Shown: positions 9,206 to 16,680 of the stretch, in pieces | How the letters are laid out: every line of letters begins with the position of its first letter | How positions within the stretch are numbered: position 1 is the stretch's first letter | Assembly (NCBI RefSeq): GCF_020990385.1 | Contig: NZ_CP087599.1 | Location: 310,001-374,000 of the forward strand | Reading direction: 5' to 3' | Length of the DNA: 64,000 nt | From: Paracoccus sp. MA | GTDB lineage: Bacteria > Pseudomonadota > Alphaproteobacteria > Rhodobacterales > Rhodobacteraceae | Translations under genes and position numbers: made by a program | The notes under the pieces: generated by a model | Told to the model about the DNA's origin: nothing | The model's database searches: none | Seen by the model: only the letters and a program-made list of their open reading frames with translations

Positions 9206-10386
9206 GCGTGGCGAAAGCGCCGCGCCTCGGCCAGCGCCGGGATCAGTTCGGACAGCAGCAGGTCCAGCGATTCCCCGCTGCCGCCCGGCAGGGCGATGAA
9301 GCCGTCCATGGCCCCGGCATCCGACCAGGCGGCGATCTCGGCCAAGGCCTCGGCCGGGGTGCCGACGAAGGTCCAGTGCCCGGAATTGGCGACCTCGGGG
9401 CGCAGCAGCAGGTCGCGCAGGGGCGGGCTTTCCTGCCGGATCAGCCGCTGCAGCAGCCCCGAATGGGTGCGGCTGCGCAGCGCCGCGTCCCCGGCCGGCA
9501 GGTCCGCGGGGGTCAGGGGGCGGTCCTCGGGCCAGTCGCCCAGGTCGCGGCCGACCAGCGCCCCCAGCTTGGCCCGCAGCGCGGCAGGATCGCGGCGGGC
9601 CTGCGCCTCGCGGAACATCTCCTGCGCCTCGCTCCGGCTGGGCGCCAGATAGGCGTGAAAGCCCGGCAGCAGCCGCGGCGCGTCGTCGCGGCCGGCGGCG
9701 CGGGCCCGGCGCTGCAGGTCCGACCGCAGCTCTTGCCCCGCGGCAGGGTCGGGGACCGAGGCGAAGATCGCATCGGCGACCGAGGCGGCGAAGCCGCGGC
9801 CCTCGGCCGAGGCGCCGGCCTGGAACAGCGCGACGCGCGCGGGATGGCGCGGCACGTTCAGCGGCCCCTCGACCTGATAGAAGGCGCCGCAATGGTCGAT
9901 GGCCGCCAGCCCTTCGGCACCGTGGCTGTCCCAAAGGCGGCGCACGACATCGGTGAACTCGGCCGCGCGGGCGTAACGCTCGGCCGCCGAGGGCATGGCG
10001 GCAAGGCCGAAATTCCGCTCTCCATCCAGCGCGGTGACGATGTTCCAGCCCGCCCGGCCGTTGCTGAGCCAGTTCAGCGTCTGCAATTGCCGCGCGGCGA
10101 CATAGGGCGGATTGAAACTGGTCGAGACCGTCGTGACCAGCCCGATCCGCCGCGTCGCCCCGGCCACGGCGGTCAGCACCAGCGTCGGATCCAGCGCCGC
10201 CCGCGCGATGCGCGGCCCCGCCCCCTTCGGGTCGATGTAAAGGCTGTCTGGCTTGAAGACGAAGTCCAGATGCGCGGCCTCGGCCCGGACCGCCAGCGCG
10301 CAATCCAGCGCCAGCGCCTGGTCCGGGGCCGGCGGCGGCCCCCAGGTCCGGGCAAGGGCCAGACCGATATGCAGCATCCGCGCCAT
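9145..10386 (-). CDS. NtaA/DszA-family FMN-dependent monooxygenase (luciferase-like)
   Basis: This 413-residue flavin-dependent monooxygenase has the family blocks IGLVTTVSTSFNPPYVAARQ and NWLSNGRAGWNIVTAL. The start at 10386 has GAGGAG just upstream. Relatives include NtaA and EmoA, which use reduced FMN and oxygen to break metal-chelating aminopolycarboxylates, and DszA. Here it lies between a siderophore synthetase and the matching importer, so it may modify the siderophore or cleave it to release iron (inference). Its last 61 bases overlap the 3' end of the NRPS on the other strand, and it shares an 88-base divergent region with the importer operon. A flavin reductase partner is not in the window. 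Confidence 0.8.
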   Translation of the reverse strand: MARMLHIGLALARTWGPPPAPDQALALDCALAVRAEAAHLDFVFKPDSLYIDPKGAGPRIARAALDPTLVLTAVAGATRRIGLVTTVSTSFNPPYVAARQLQTLNWLSNGRAGWNIVTALDGERNFGLAAMPSAAERYARAAEFTDVVRRLWDSHGAEGLAAIDHCGAFYQVEGPLNVPRHPARVALFQAGASAEGRGFAASVADAIFASVPDPAAGQELRSDLQRRARAAGRDDAPRLLPGFHAYLAPSRSEAQEMFREAQARRDPAALRAKLGALVGRDLGDWPEDRPLTPADLPAGDAALRSRTHSGLLQRLIRQESPPLRDLLLRPEVANSGHWTFVGTPAEALAEIAAWSDAGAMDGFIALPGGSGESLDLLLSELIPALAEARRFRHAYAGETLAAHLGLASPASSG

Positions 10387-10474
10387 CGCATGCTCCTCGT
10401 GAAATTGCGTCTGGATAATTCCGAGTGTTTTACTTTACGAACCGGAGGACGCGATTGCCAGCCGGAGTGAAAAC
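10387..10474. promoter_or_regulatory. Divergent promoter region, monooxygenase / importer operon
   Basis: This 88-base gap holds an AT-rich core (ATAATTCCGAGTG, then TTTTACTTTACGAA) between the monooxygenase start and the GTG start of the ABC ATPase. It must carry promoters for both directions. I cannot identify a named operator in it. Confidence 0.4.
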
Positions 10475-11254
10475 GTGATCCGCATCCAGGGCCTGACGGT
10501 CGGCTATGGCCGAAAGCCGGTCATTCGCGGGCTGGACGCCTGTTTTGCGCCGGGGCGCTTCACCGCGCTGGTCGGGCCGAACGGCTGCGGCAAATCGACG
10601 CTGCTGAAGGCGGTGATGGGCTTTCTGCGTCCCCAGGCCGGCCGCGTCACGCTGGACGGCGTGCCCATGGCGCGCATCCCGCGCCGGGCGCTGGCACGGC
10701 GCATCGCCTGGCTGCCGCAAGAGAACCATTGCCCCGACTACCTGACCCTGGGCGAGCTGGTCGAGATGGGCGGCCATGCCCGGCAGGGGCTTTTCGCCGG
10801 GCCGGACGACCGCGACCGGCTGCTGTTTCGCGAGGCGCTGCGCATCGTCGGGCTGCAGGATCAGGCGCATCTGCCGGTCAACGCCCTGTCCGGCGGCCAG
10901 CGGCAGCGCGCCTTCATCGCCATGGTGCTGGCGCAGGACACGCCCGTCGTGCTGATGGATGAGCCGGTGAACCACCTGGACGTCACCTATCAATATGCCC
11001 TGCTGGGGCTGGTGCGCGACCTGACGCGGCGCCATGGCCGCACGGTGGTCTCGGTCCTGCACGACCTGAACCTGGCGCTGAGCTTCGCCGACGAGGTGGT
11101 GATGATGTCGGGGGGAGAGGCCCGCGCCTCGGGGCCGGTGGCCGAGGTCCTGAACGCCGCGAACCTGCGCGAGGTCTTCGACCTAGACGCGCAGGTCATC
11201 CGCCACGAGGGGCGGCGGATCTGCCTGCCCGCCCTGCCGGAGCCCAGCGCATGA
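10475..11254 (+). CDS. Ferric-siderophore ABC transporter ATPase (FecE/FepC type)
   Basis: This 259-residue ATPase has Walker A GPNGCGKSTLLK, signature LSGGQRQRAF and Walker B VVLMDEPVNHLD. It starts with GTG at 10475, with GGAG about ten bases upstream. The family powers import of ferric siderophores, haem or cobalamin through FecCD-type permeases on the cytoplasmic face of the inner membrane. The stop overlaps the ATG of the first permease (ATGA), so the four importer genes form one translationally coupled operon. Adjacent siderophore biosynthesis and receptor genes argue that the substrate is the ferric phenolate siderophore rather than cobalamin. Confidence 0.9.
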   Translation: MIRIQGLTVGYGRKPVIRGLDACFAPGRFTALVGPNGCGKSTLLKAVMGFLRPQAGRVTLDGVPMARIPRRALARRIAWLPQENHCPDYLTLGELVEMGGHARQGLFAGPDDRDRLLFREALRIVGLQDQAHLPVNALSGGQRQRAFIAMVLAQDTPVVLMDEPVNHLDVTYQYALLGLVRDLTRRHGRTVVSVLHDLNLALSFADEVVMMSGGEARASGPVAEVLNAANLREVFDLDAQVIRHEGRRICLPALPEPSA

Positions 11255-12249
11255 GGCGCGGCTTTCCGGTCCTTGCGGCGCTGGCGCTGGCGCTTTGCCT
11301 GCTGCTGGCCCTGTCGGCGGGCGAAAGCTGGATCCCGCCCTCGGGGATATGGGCCGCGCTGGCCCGCTTTGACGAGACGCGGCAGGCGGATGTCATCGTG
11401 ATCTACCAGCGCCTGCCGCGCGCGCTGATCGCCATGCTGGCCGGGGCGGCGCTGTCCATGTCGGGGGCGGTCCTGCAGGGCGTGCTGCGCAATCCCCTGG
11501 CCTCGCCCTCGCTGGTCGGGATCAATGCCGGGGCGGCGCTGGCGGTGGTGGCCGGCGCCTTCCTGCTGGGGCTGGAGCCGCGGGCGCAGGGATCGGCCGC
11601 GCTGGCGGGCGGCGGCCTGGGCTTTCTGGCCAGCCTCGGCGTCGCGCGGCTGGCCGGCCATGCGCATGATCCGCGCGGGCTGGCGCTGATCCTGTCCGGC
11701 GCGATCGTCTCGATGTTCCTGGGCGGGCTGACGCAGGCGCTGCTGCTGTCCGATCCGGCGCTGCGGCAGGATTACCTGGGCTGGCTGGGCGGCAATGTCA
11801 GCCATGTCCATGCCGAAAGGCTGGCGGATTTCTGGGGGCTGGCGGCGCTTGGCATGGCGGCGATGCTGCTGCTGGCCCGCCGGCTGTCGCTGCTGGCGCT
11901 GGGGGCCGAGAAGGCCGCCTCGCTGGGCATCGACGTGGCGCGCGCGCAACTTCTGGCGCTGGGGGCGGCGGTGCTGGCCTCGGCCTCGGCTGTGGCGATC
12001 TGCGGACCGCTGGGGTTTCTGGGACTGGTGGTGCCGCATCTGGTGCGGCCGCTGACCGGCGCGCGCTTCGGGGCGCTGCTGCCGGGCTGCGCCCTGGCCG
12101 GGGCCTGCCTGTGCCTGCTGGCCGACCTGATCGCGCGCATGGCGCTTGCCCCCCTGGCGCTGCATACCGGCGTCGTGCTGGAGCTTCTGGGCGGCATCGC
12201 CTTCATGCTGATGGTGCGCCGCTTCTACCTGCGCGGAGCCGAGGCATGA
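11251..12249 (+). CDS. Ferric-siderophore ABC permease 1 (FecCD family)
   Basis: This 332-residue polytopic permease of the BtuC/FecCD family has family features such as RLPRALIAMLAGAALSMSGA, followed by LRNPLASPSLVGI, and CGPLGFLGLVVPHLVRP near the end. About nine to ten membrane segments can be followed. The start overlaps the ATPase stop by four bases, and its own stop overlaps the start of the second permease (ATGA at 12246-12249). With the second permease it should form the heterodimeric channel that receives the ferric siderophore from the periplasmic binding protein. Confidence 0.9.
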   Translation: MRRGFPVLAALALALCLLLALSAGESWIPPSGIWAALARFDETRQADVIVIYQRLPRALIAMLAGAALSMSGAVLQGVLRNPLASPSLVGINAGAALAVVAGAFLLGLEPRAQGSAALAGGGLGFLASLGVARLAGHAHDPRGLALILSGAIVSMFLGGLTQALLLSDPALRQDYLGWLGGNVSHVHAERLADFWGLAALGMAAMLLLARRLSLLALGAEKAASLGIDVARAQLLALGAAVLASASAVAICGPLGFLGLVVPHLVRPLTGARFGALLPGCALAGACLCLLADLIARMALAPLALHTGVVLELLGGIAFMLMVRRFYLRGAEA

Positions 12250-13280
12250 GCAGTCGCGCCCTGGACGGCCGCCGCGTGCTGCGCCTGCCGGGCGGGATGC
12301 AGATCGGACTGGCGAATCTGGCCGCCGCGCTGGCCCTGACGCTGGCGAGCCTGGGGCTGGGGGCGGTTTCGCTGTCCTGGGGCGAGACGCGGCTGGACCT
12401 GCTGGCGCCGCTGGATGCGGATCAGGCTTTCGCGCTTTACCAGGTGCGGCTGCCGCGCCTGCTTCTGGGCTTCATGGCGGGCTGGTCGGTGGCGCTGGCC
12501 GGCGCCATGCTGCAATCGCTGGCCCGCAATCCGCTGGCCGATCCGGGCCTGCTGGGCCTGTCGCAGGGCGCGATGGTGGCGATCATGGTCCTGACCGTGC
12601 TGGCCCCCGGCCTGCCGCCGGCATGGCTGCCGGGCGCGGCGCTGCTGGGCGGCCTTGCGGTCGCGGCGCTGCTGCTGGCGCTGGTCCGCGGCCATGCCGG
12701 CGGGCTGGCCGTGCTGCTGATGGGCATTGCGCTGGAATCGACGCTTTCGGCGGTGACGGCGGTGCTGGTCCTCTATACCCCGCCCGAGACCTCGCATGCG
12801 CTGGCCGGCTGGATGGCCGGGTCGCTGGCGCTGGCCGACTGGCCGCGGGTGACGATGCTGGCGCCATGGTTCGCCGCCAGCCCGATCGCCATCCTGCTGC
12901 TTGGCCGGGCGCTGCGGCTGATCGACCTCGGCGCGCCCATGGCGATGGCGCTGGGGCTGGATGCGGCACGGACGCGGGTGGCGGTCCTGATCGTCGCGGT
13001 GCTGCTGAGCTCGGCCGCCTTGACGGCGGTGGGGCCGCTGATGTTCCTCGGGGTCATGGCGCCGCAGCTGGCGGCGGCGCTGTCGCCCGCCTCGGGCCGG
13101 GCGCGTCTGGTGCTGGCGGCGCTGACCGGCGGGCTGCTGGTCACGGCGGCCGACATGCTGGCGCGCAACGCCGGCACCGATATCGGCCTGCCGGTCGGGC
13201 TGGTCCTGGTGACGCTGGGCGCGCCGCTTTTCGTGCTGGCGATGCGGATGCGGCTGTTCCTGCGGATGAGTTCAAGCTGA
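12246..13280 (+). CDS. Ferric-siderophore ABC permease 2 (FecCD family)
   Basis: This 344-residue FecCD-family permease starts at the ATG that overlaps the stop of permease 1. It shows the same signature blocks: VRLPRLLLGFMAGWSVALAG, LARNPLADPGLLGLSQGA and VGPLMFLGVMAPQLA. It forms the second half of the transmembrane heterodimer. The stop is followed after 13 bases by the binding-protein gene. Nothing suggests damage, in contrast to the synthetase gene upstream. Confidence 0.9.
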   Translation: MSSRALDGRRVLRLPGGMQIGLANLAAALALTLASLGLGAVSLSWGETRLDLLAPLDADQAFALYQVRLPRLLLGFMAGWSVALAGAMLQSLARNPLADPGLLGLSQGAMVAIMVLTVLAPGLPPAWLPGAALLGGLAVAALLLALVRGHAGGLAVLLMGIALESTLSAVTAVLVLYTPPETSHALAGWMAGSLALADWPRVTMLAPWFAASPIAILLLGRALRLIDLGAPMAMALGLDAARTRVAVLIVAVLLSSAALTAVGPLMFLGVMAPQLAAALSPASGRARLVLAALTGGLLVTAADMLARNAGTDIGLPVGLVLVTLGAPLFVLAMRMRLFLRMSSS

Positions 13281-13293
13281 AAAGGAGGACGAG

Positions 13294-14271
13294 ATGCGCC
13301 GATTGCTGATGACCGCCCTTGTGGCGCTGGCCGCCATCGGGACGGGACAGGCCGCCGAGGTGACCGACGATACGGGGCGGCAGGTGCGGATCCCCGACGA
13401 CCCGCAGCGCGTCGTGGCGCTGCACGAGCCGGTGCTGGCGGTGCCGCTGATCGAGCTGGGCGTGCCGGTCGTCGGAATCTACGGCCGGGGCGACGACGGC
13501 TCCAGCCTGACCGCGGGGGATTTCCTGCACGAGATGCTGGGACGTTCCAAGGATGCCGACCCGATCCCCGGGATCGGCCCGGTGGGCAGCATCAACCTGG
13601 AAAAGCTGCGCGCGCTGCGGCCCGACCTGATCATCGGCACCGATTACGATGCCGGCAAGGCCAAGGCCCTGTCCCAGGCGGCGCCGGTCTATCTGCAGAA
13701 CAGCAGCGCCGCGACCGCCCACGGCTTCAGCGTGCAGGAGGAGCTGGCGCGCGTCCTGCATCGCGAGGACCGCTTTCGCGAACTCAGGACCGCCTATCAG
13801 GCCCGGCTGGACGGATTGCGCGGCCGGTTTCCCGACCGCCTGCCCAAGGCGCCGGGGGAAAGGACCTATCTCATCGTCATGCTGACCGACCAGGCCAATG
13901 TCGTGGCCGGCATGTCCGGCGCGGTGCAGGCCCTGGAGGACCTGGGCTATCACCGGGCCGAGATCGCCGGCGAGGGCTCGACCCGGCAGTCGCGCTCGAT
14001 GCTGATCCTGCCCATCGGGGCCGAAAGCCTGGCCGGCCTGAACCCCGACCTGCTGCTGGTGATGACCAGCTTCGCCGCCCCGGCGCGGGACGAGGCGGCC
14101 GCGCGCGCGGCGCTGGACCGGCTTTCGCCCGGCTGGGACCGTTTCATGGCCCCGGCGCGCGAGGGACGGATGGTGTTCCTGGATTCCGCCAGGGTCACCA
14201 GCCCTTCAGTCGCCAGCGCCATGCACACGCTCGACGCGGTCGAGGGCTGGCTGGCCGGGGGGCCGCGCTGA
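13294..14271 (+). CDS. Periplasmic ferric-siderophore binding protein (FecB/FepB type)
   Basis: This 325-residue protein has a clear signal peptide (MRRLLMTALVALAAIGTGQA) and AAGGAGG eight bases before the ATG. The mature part starts with EVTDDTGRQVRIPDDPQRVV, the typical opening of class III (helical-backbone) binding proteins. Phrases such as LRALRPDLIIGTDY and LNPDLLLVMTSF match the family. It would carry the ferric siderophore from the TonB-dependent receptor to the FecCD permeases. Its last 66 bases overlap the 3' end of pchB on the opposite strand. Confidence 0.9.
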   Translation: MRRLLMTALVALAAIGTGQAAEVTDDTGRQVRIPDDPQRVVALHEPVLAVPLIELGVPVVGIYGRGDDGSSLTAGDFLHEMLGRSKDADPIPGIGPVGSINLEKLRALRPDLIIGTDYDAGKAKALSQAAPVYLQNSSAATAHGFSVQEELARVLHREDRFRELRTAYQARLDGLRGRFPDRLPKAPGERTYLIVMLTDQANVVAGMSGAVQALEDLGYHRAEIAGEGSTRQSRSMLILPIGAESLAGLNPDLLLVMTSFAAPARDEAAARAALDRLSPGWDRFMAPAREGRMVFLDSARVTSPSVASAMHTLDAVEGWLAGGPR

Positions 14272-14658
14272 CGGCGAGGGCGCCGGGGCCGACGACCGGC
14301 GGTCTGCGGCCGGCCGCTCTGCGCGGCAGGCCCGCCAATGCGCCACCTGCTGGCGGATGAACCATTCCGCCACCTGCCCGAACAGGGGACCGATGAAATC
14401 GGGGGCGAGGCCCGCCTCGGCGGCCCAGGCCGCGCGTTCGTCCAGCATCTGCCGCACCCGCTCCGGCGCGGGGATCGAGGCGATGTCGGGCTTGAAATCC
14501 GCCGCGGCCAGCACATAGCGCAGCCGCAGCCCCAGCAGCCCGACGATGCGGGCGTCGATCAGGTCGATGCCGCGCCGGACGTCGCCCAGCCCCGCCACCG
14601 CTTCCGGCGGGACCAGGTCCGGCGCCAGATCCTCGGGCACCACGACGGTCGGGCTCAT
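14206..14658 (-). CDS. pchB: Isochorismate-pyruvate lyase (salicylate-forming)
   Basis: This 150-residue AroQ-fold protein removes pyruvate from isochorismate to give salicylate. Compared with Pseudomonas PchB, the active-site residues are all present: Arg in DVRRGIDLID, Arg in GLRLRYV, Lys in ADFKPD and Gln in RQQVAHW. The family core IPAPERV is intact. The C-terminal 40 residues are an Ala/Pro/Arg-rich extension, coded largely where the gene overlaps the binding-protein gene on the other strand. Its ATG overlaps the ligase stop (ATGA), so ligase and lyase form one operon. No isochorismate synthase is in the window; one must be supplied from elsewhere. Confidence 0.88.
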   Translation of the reverse strand: MSPTVVVPEDLAPDLVPPEAVAGLGDVRRGIDLIDARIVGLLGLRLRYVLAAADFKPDIASIPAPERVRQMLDERAAWAAEAGLAPDFIGPLFGQVAEWFIRQQVAHWRACRAERPAADRRSSAPAPSPSARPPGQPALDRVERVHGAGD

Positions 14659-16322
14659 GCACGCTCCTCCTGCCGGGCGGCGACGGGATCAGAAAAATGC
14701 GCCTTGCACAGTTGCTCGCGCAGCTGGCGCTTGTTGACCTTGCCGACGCCGGTTTGCGGAAAGCGATCCAGCACGATCACCTCGTCGGGGATCTTGAAGG
14801 CGGCAAGCCCGGCCTCGGCCAGATGGCGGCGCAACGCCCCCGGCCGGGGCGTGGTGCCCGGCGCGGCCAGCACGAAGGCGCAAAGCCTTTCGCCCATCAG
14901 CGCATCGGGCCGCCCCACCACCGCCGCATCCAGCACCGAGGCATGGGCGACCAGCAGATCCTCGACCTCGTCCACGCCGATCTTTTCGCCACCCCGGTTC
15001 ACCTGGTCCTTGGCCCGCCCCTCGACGGTGATCGCGCCGTCGGCATCGCGCCGCGCGATGTCGCCCGAGCGATAGAAGCCGTCGGCGGTGAAGGCCTGGG
15101 CATTGTGCCCGGCCATGTCGTAATAGCCGCGGATCGTATAGGGGCCGCGGACCTCCAGCTCGCCCGGCTCGCCGATGGCGGCCTCGCGCCCATCCGGGCG
15201 GATGATGCGCAGCTCGTCCCAGGGCGACATGGGCCGGCCCTGGGTGTTCACGATACGCTCCTCGCTGTCGGTCAGCGCGGTGAAGCAGACCAGCCCCTCG
15301 GCCATGCCGAAGACCTGCTGCAGCTGGCAGCCCAGCTCCGGCCGGATACGCCGGGCGCTGGACGGGGTCAGCTTGGCGCCGCCGACCTGCAGCAGTTGCA
15401 GCGACGACAGGTCCGCCCCCAGCCCGGCCTGCGCATCCAGCCACAGCAGCGCCAGCGGCGGCACCAGCGCGGTCATCGTGACGCGATGGCGGGCGATCAG
15501 GTCGAAGCAGATCCCAGCCTCGGGCTCGGGTGCGATGACCACCGTGCCCCCGGCCTGCAGCGTGCCCAGAAAACCCGGGCAGGCCATCGGGAAGTTGTGC
15601 ATCATCGGCAGCACGCACAGATAGCGCGTATCGCCGTCCAGCCCGCTGGCCGCCACCGCCATGCGGATGTTGTAAAGATATTCCATGTGCCGGCGCGGGA
15701 TCAGCTTGGGCACGCCGGTCGTCCCGCCCGAGATCTGGAAACAGGCCACGTCCTCGGCATTGGGACCGGCCGGCAGCGGGAGATCGGGACGGAACAGGCT
15801 GTCGAAGGGCGTCGCGTCCCGGCCGTCGCCAAGCACCACCACATGCCGGACCGAGGGAACCTTGTCCTGCACCCGCCGGGCCAGCGCCACCATGTCATAC
15901 CCCCCGGGCTCCTGCGCCGTCAGGATCGCGCGGGCGCCGGTGAAATTGGCAAACTGGCCAAGCTCAAGGTCGCGATGCCCGGGCAAGGCCAGCACCGGCA
16001 CGACGCCCAGCCGGCAAAGCGCGAAGAACAGCGTGACGAACTCCCCGCAATTGGGGAGTTGCACCACCACCCGGTCGCCGCGAACCAGTCCCAGCGCCGA
16101 AAGCCCGCCCGCCAATGCCAGCGCATCGCGGTGCAACCGGTCGTAACCGATCTGCCGCGCACCGTCGATCAGGGCGATCCGCCGACCCAGCCGCCCGGCT
16201 TGCCGCGCCAGAAGGTCGAAGAATGTCTCGTATCGCCAGATCCCGGCCTCGCGGTAACGGTCAGCAACGTCCCGGGGCCAGAACGGGCAGCGGGCCTGCC
16301 AGTCCAGAGCGTGATCTGCCAC
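14655..16322 (-). CDS. Aryl-acid (salicylate or 2,3-dihydroxybenzoate) AMP ligase
   Basis: This 555-residue stand-alone adenylation enzyme of the EntE/DhbE/PchD/YbtE group activates an aryl acid and loads it on a carrier protein. A GTG start at 16322 with AGGAG six bases before it gives the family-length N-terminus (DHALDWQARCPFWP); the frame is open further upstream but no better start is seen. Motifs: ISGGTTGVPKLIPR, HNFPMACPG, FGMAEGLVCFT, GDIARRDADG and GVGKVNKRQLREQL. From memory of the DhbE aryl-acid pocket, Phe and Cys in HNFPMAC lean to salicylate while Val in EGLV leans to dihydroxybenzoate. The coupled pchB gene supports salicylate. Confidence 0.87.
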   Translation of the reverse strand: MADHALDWQARCPFWPRDVADRYREAGIWRYETFFDLLARQAGRLGRRIALIDGARQIGYDRLHRDALALAGGLSALGLVRGDRVVVQLPNCGEFVTLFFALCRLGVVPVLALPGHRDLELGQFANFTGARAILTAQEPGGYDMVALARRVQDKVPSVRHVVVLGDGRDATPFDSLFRPDLPLPAGPNAEDVACFQISGGTTGVPKLIPRRHMEYLYNIRMAVAASGLDGDTRYLCVLPMMHNFPMACPGFLGTLQAGGTVVIAPEPEAGICFDLIARHRVTMTALVPPLALLWLDAQAGLGADLSSLQLLQVGGAKLTPSSARRIRPELGCQLQQVFGMAEGLVCFTALTDSEERIVNTQGRPMSPWDELRIIRPDGREAAIGEPGELEVRGPYTIRGYYDMAGHNAQAFTADGFYRSGDIARRDADGAITVEGRAKDQVNRGGEKIGVDEVEDLLVAHASVLDAAVVGRPDALMGERLCAFVLAAPGTTPRPGALRRHLAEAGLAAFKIPDEVIVLDRFPQTGVGKVNKRQLREQLCKAHFSDPVAARQEERA

Positions 16323-16680
16323 AGCAATCTCCTTTCGCAATCCGCTGGCGAAGGGTGGGCAAATCTTCCTTGATAGGGAGGACCATGTCCGCTCCGCCGA
16401 AATCCCGACCGTGACGACTGGCGGAGGGCTGAACGCACGGTATCTTATCTTTTTTATCGGATTACTGTCGCACAACTGCAGATGGGTGTAAAGTGATCCT
16501 GCGGCGCAGGTTGTGGCGCAGGGGTCACGCCCTGGATTCCCAGGCGCCGCCGCCCTTGCCCCAAGCCTTGTCAATCGGTTAACCCGGCGCTGTCGCTCGG
16601 CGGTTTCCCGCCGGGGGAACGGAATCGCAAATGGCAGCCAGCATTCGCCAGCCCGCAGTAGATCTGGATAGGGTTTGGAG
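16323..16680. promoter_or_regulatory. Divergent regulatory region, aryl-AMP ligase / TonB receptor
   Basis: This 358-base gap contains the promoters of the ligase-pchB operon and the receptor gene. An AT-rich island at about 16440-16465 (TATCTTATCTTTTTTATCGG) is the likeliest core. An imperfect dyad pairs CACAACTGC (16471-16479) with GCAGGTTGTG (16506-16515). No consensus Fur box is visible. No gene was seen here. Confidence 0.45.

Noticed and set aside
10387..10474. TTTTACTTTACGAA as an iron-responsive operator
   Set aside because: No clear dyad and no match to Fur, Irr or RirA sites that I can recall with confidence.
16440..16465. AT-rich island before the TonB receptor as a Fur box
   Set aside because: It does not form the GATAAT-type inverted repeat; kept only as a likely promoter core.
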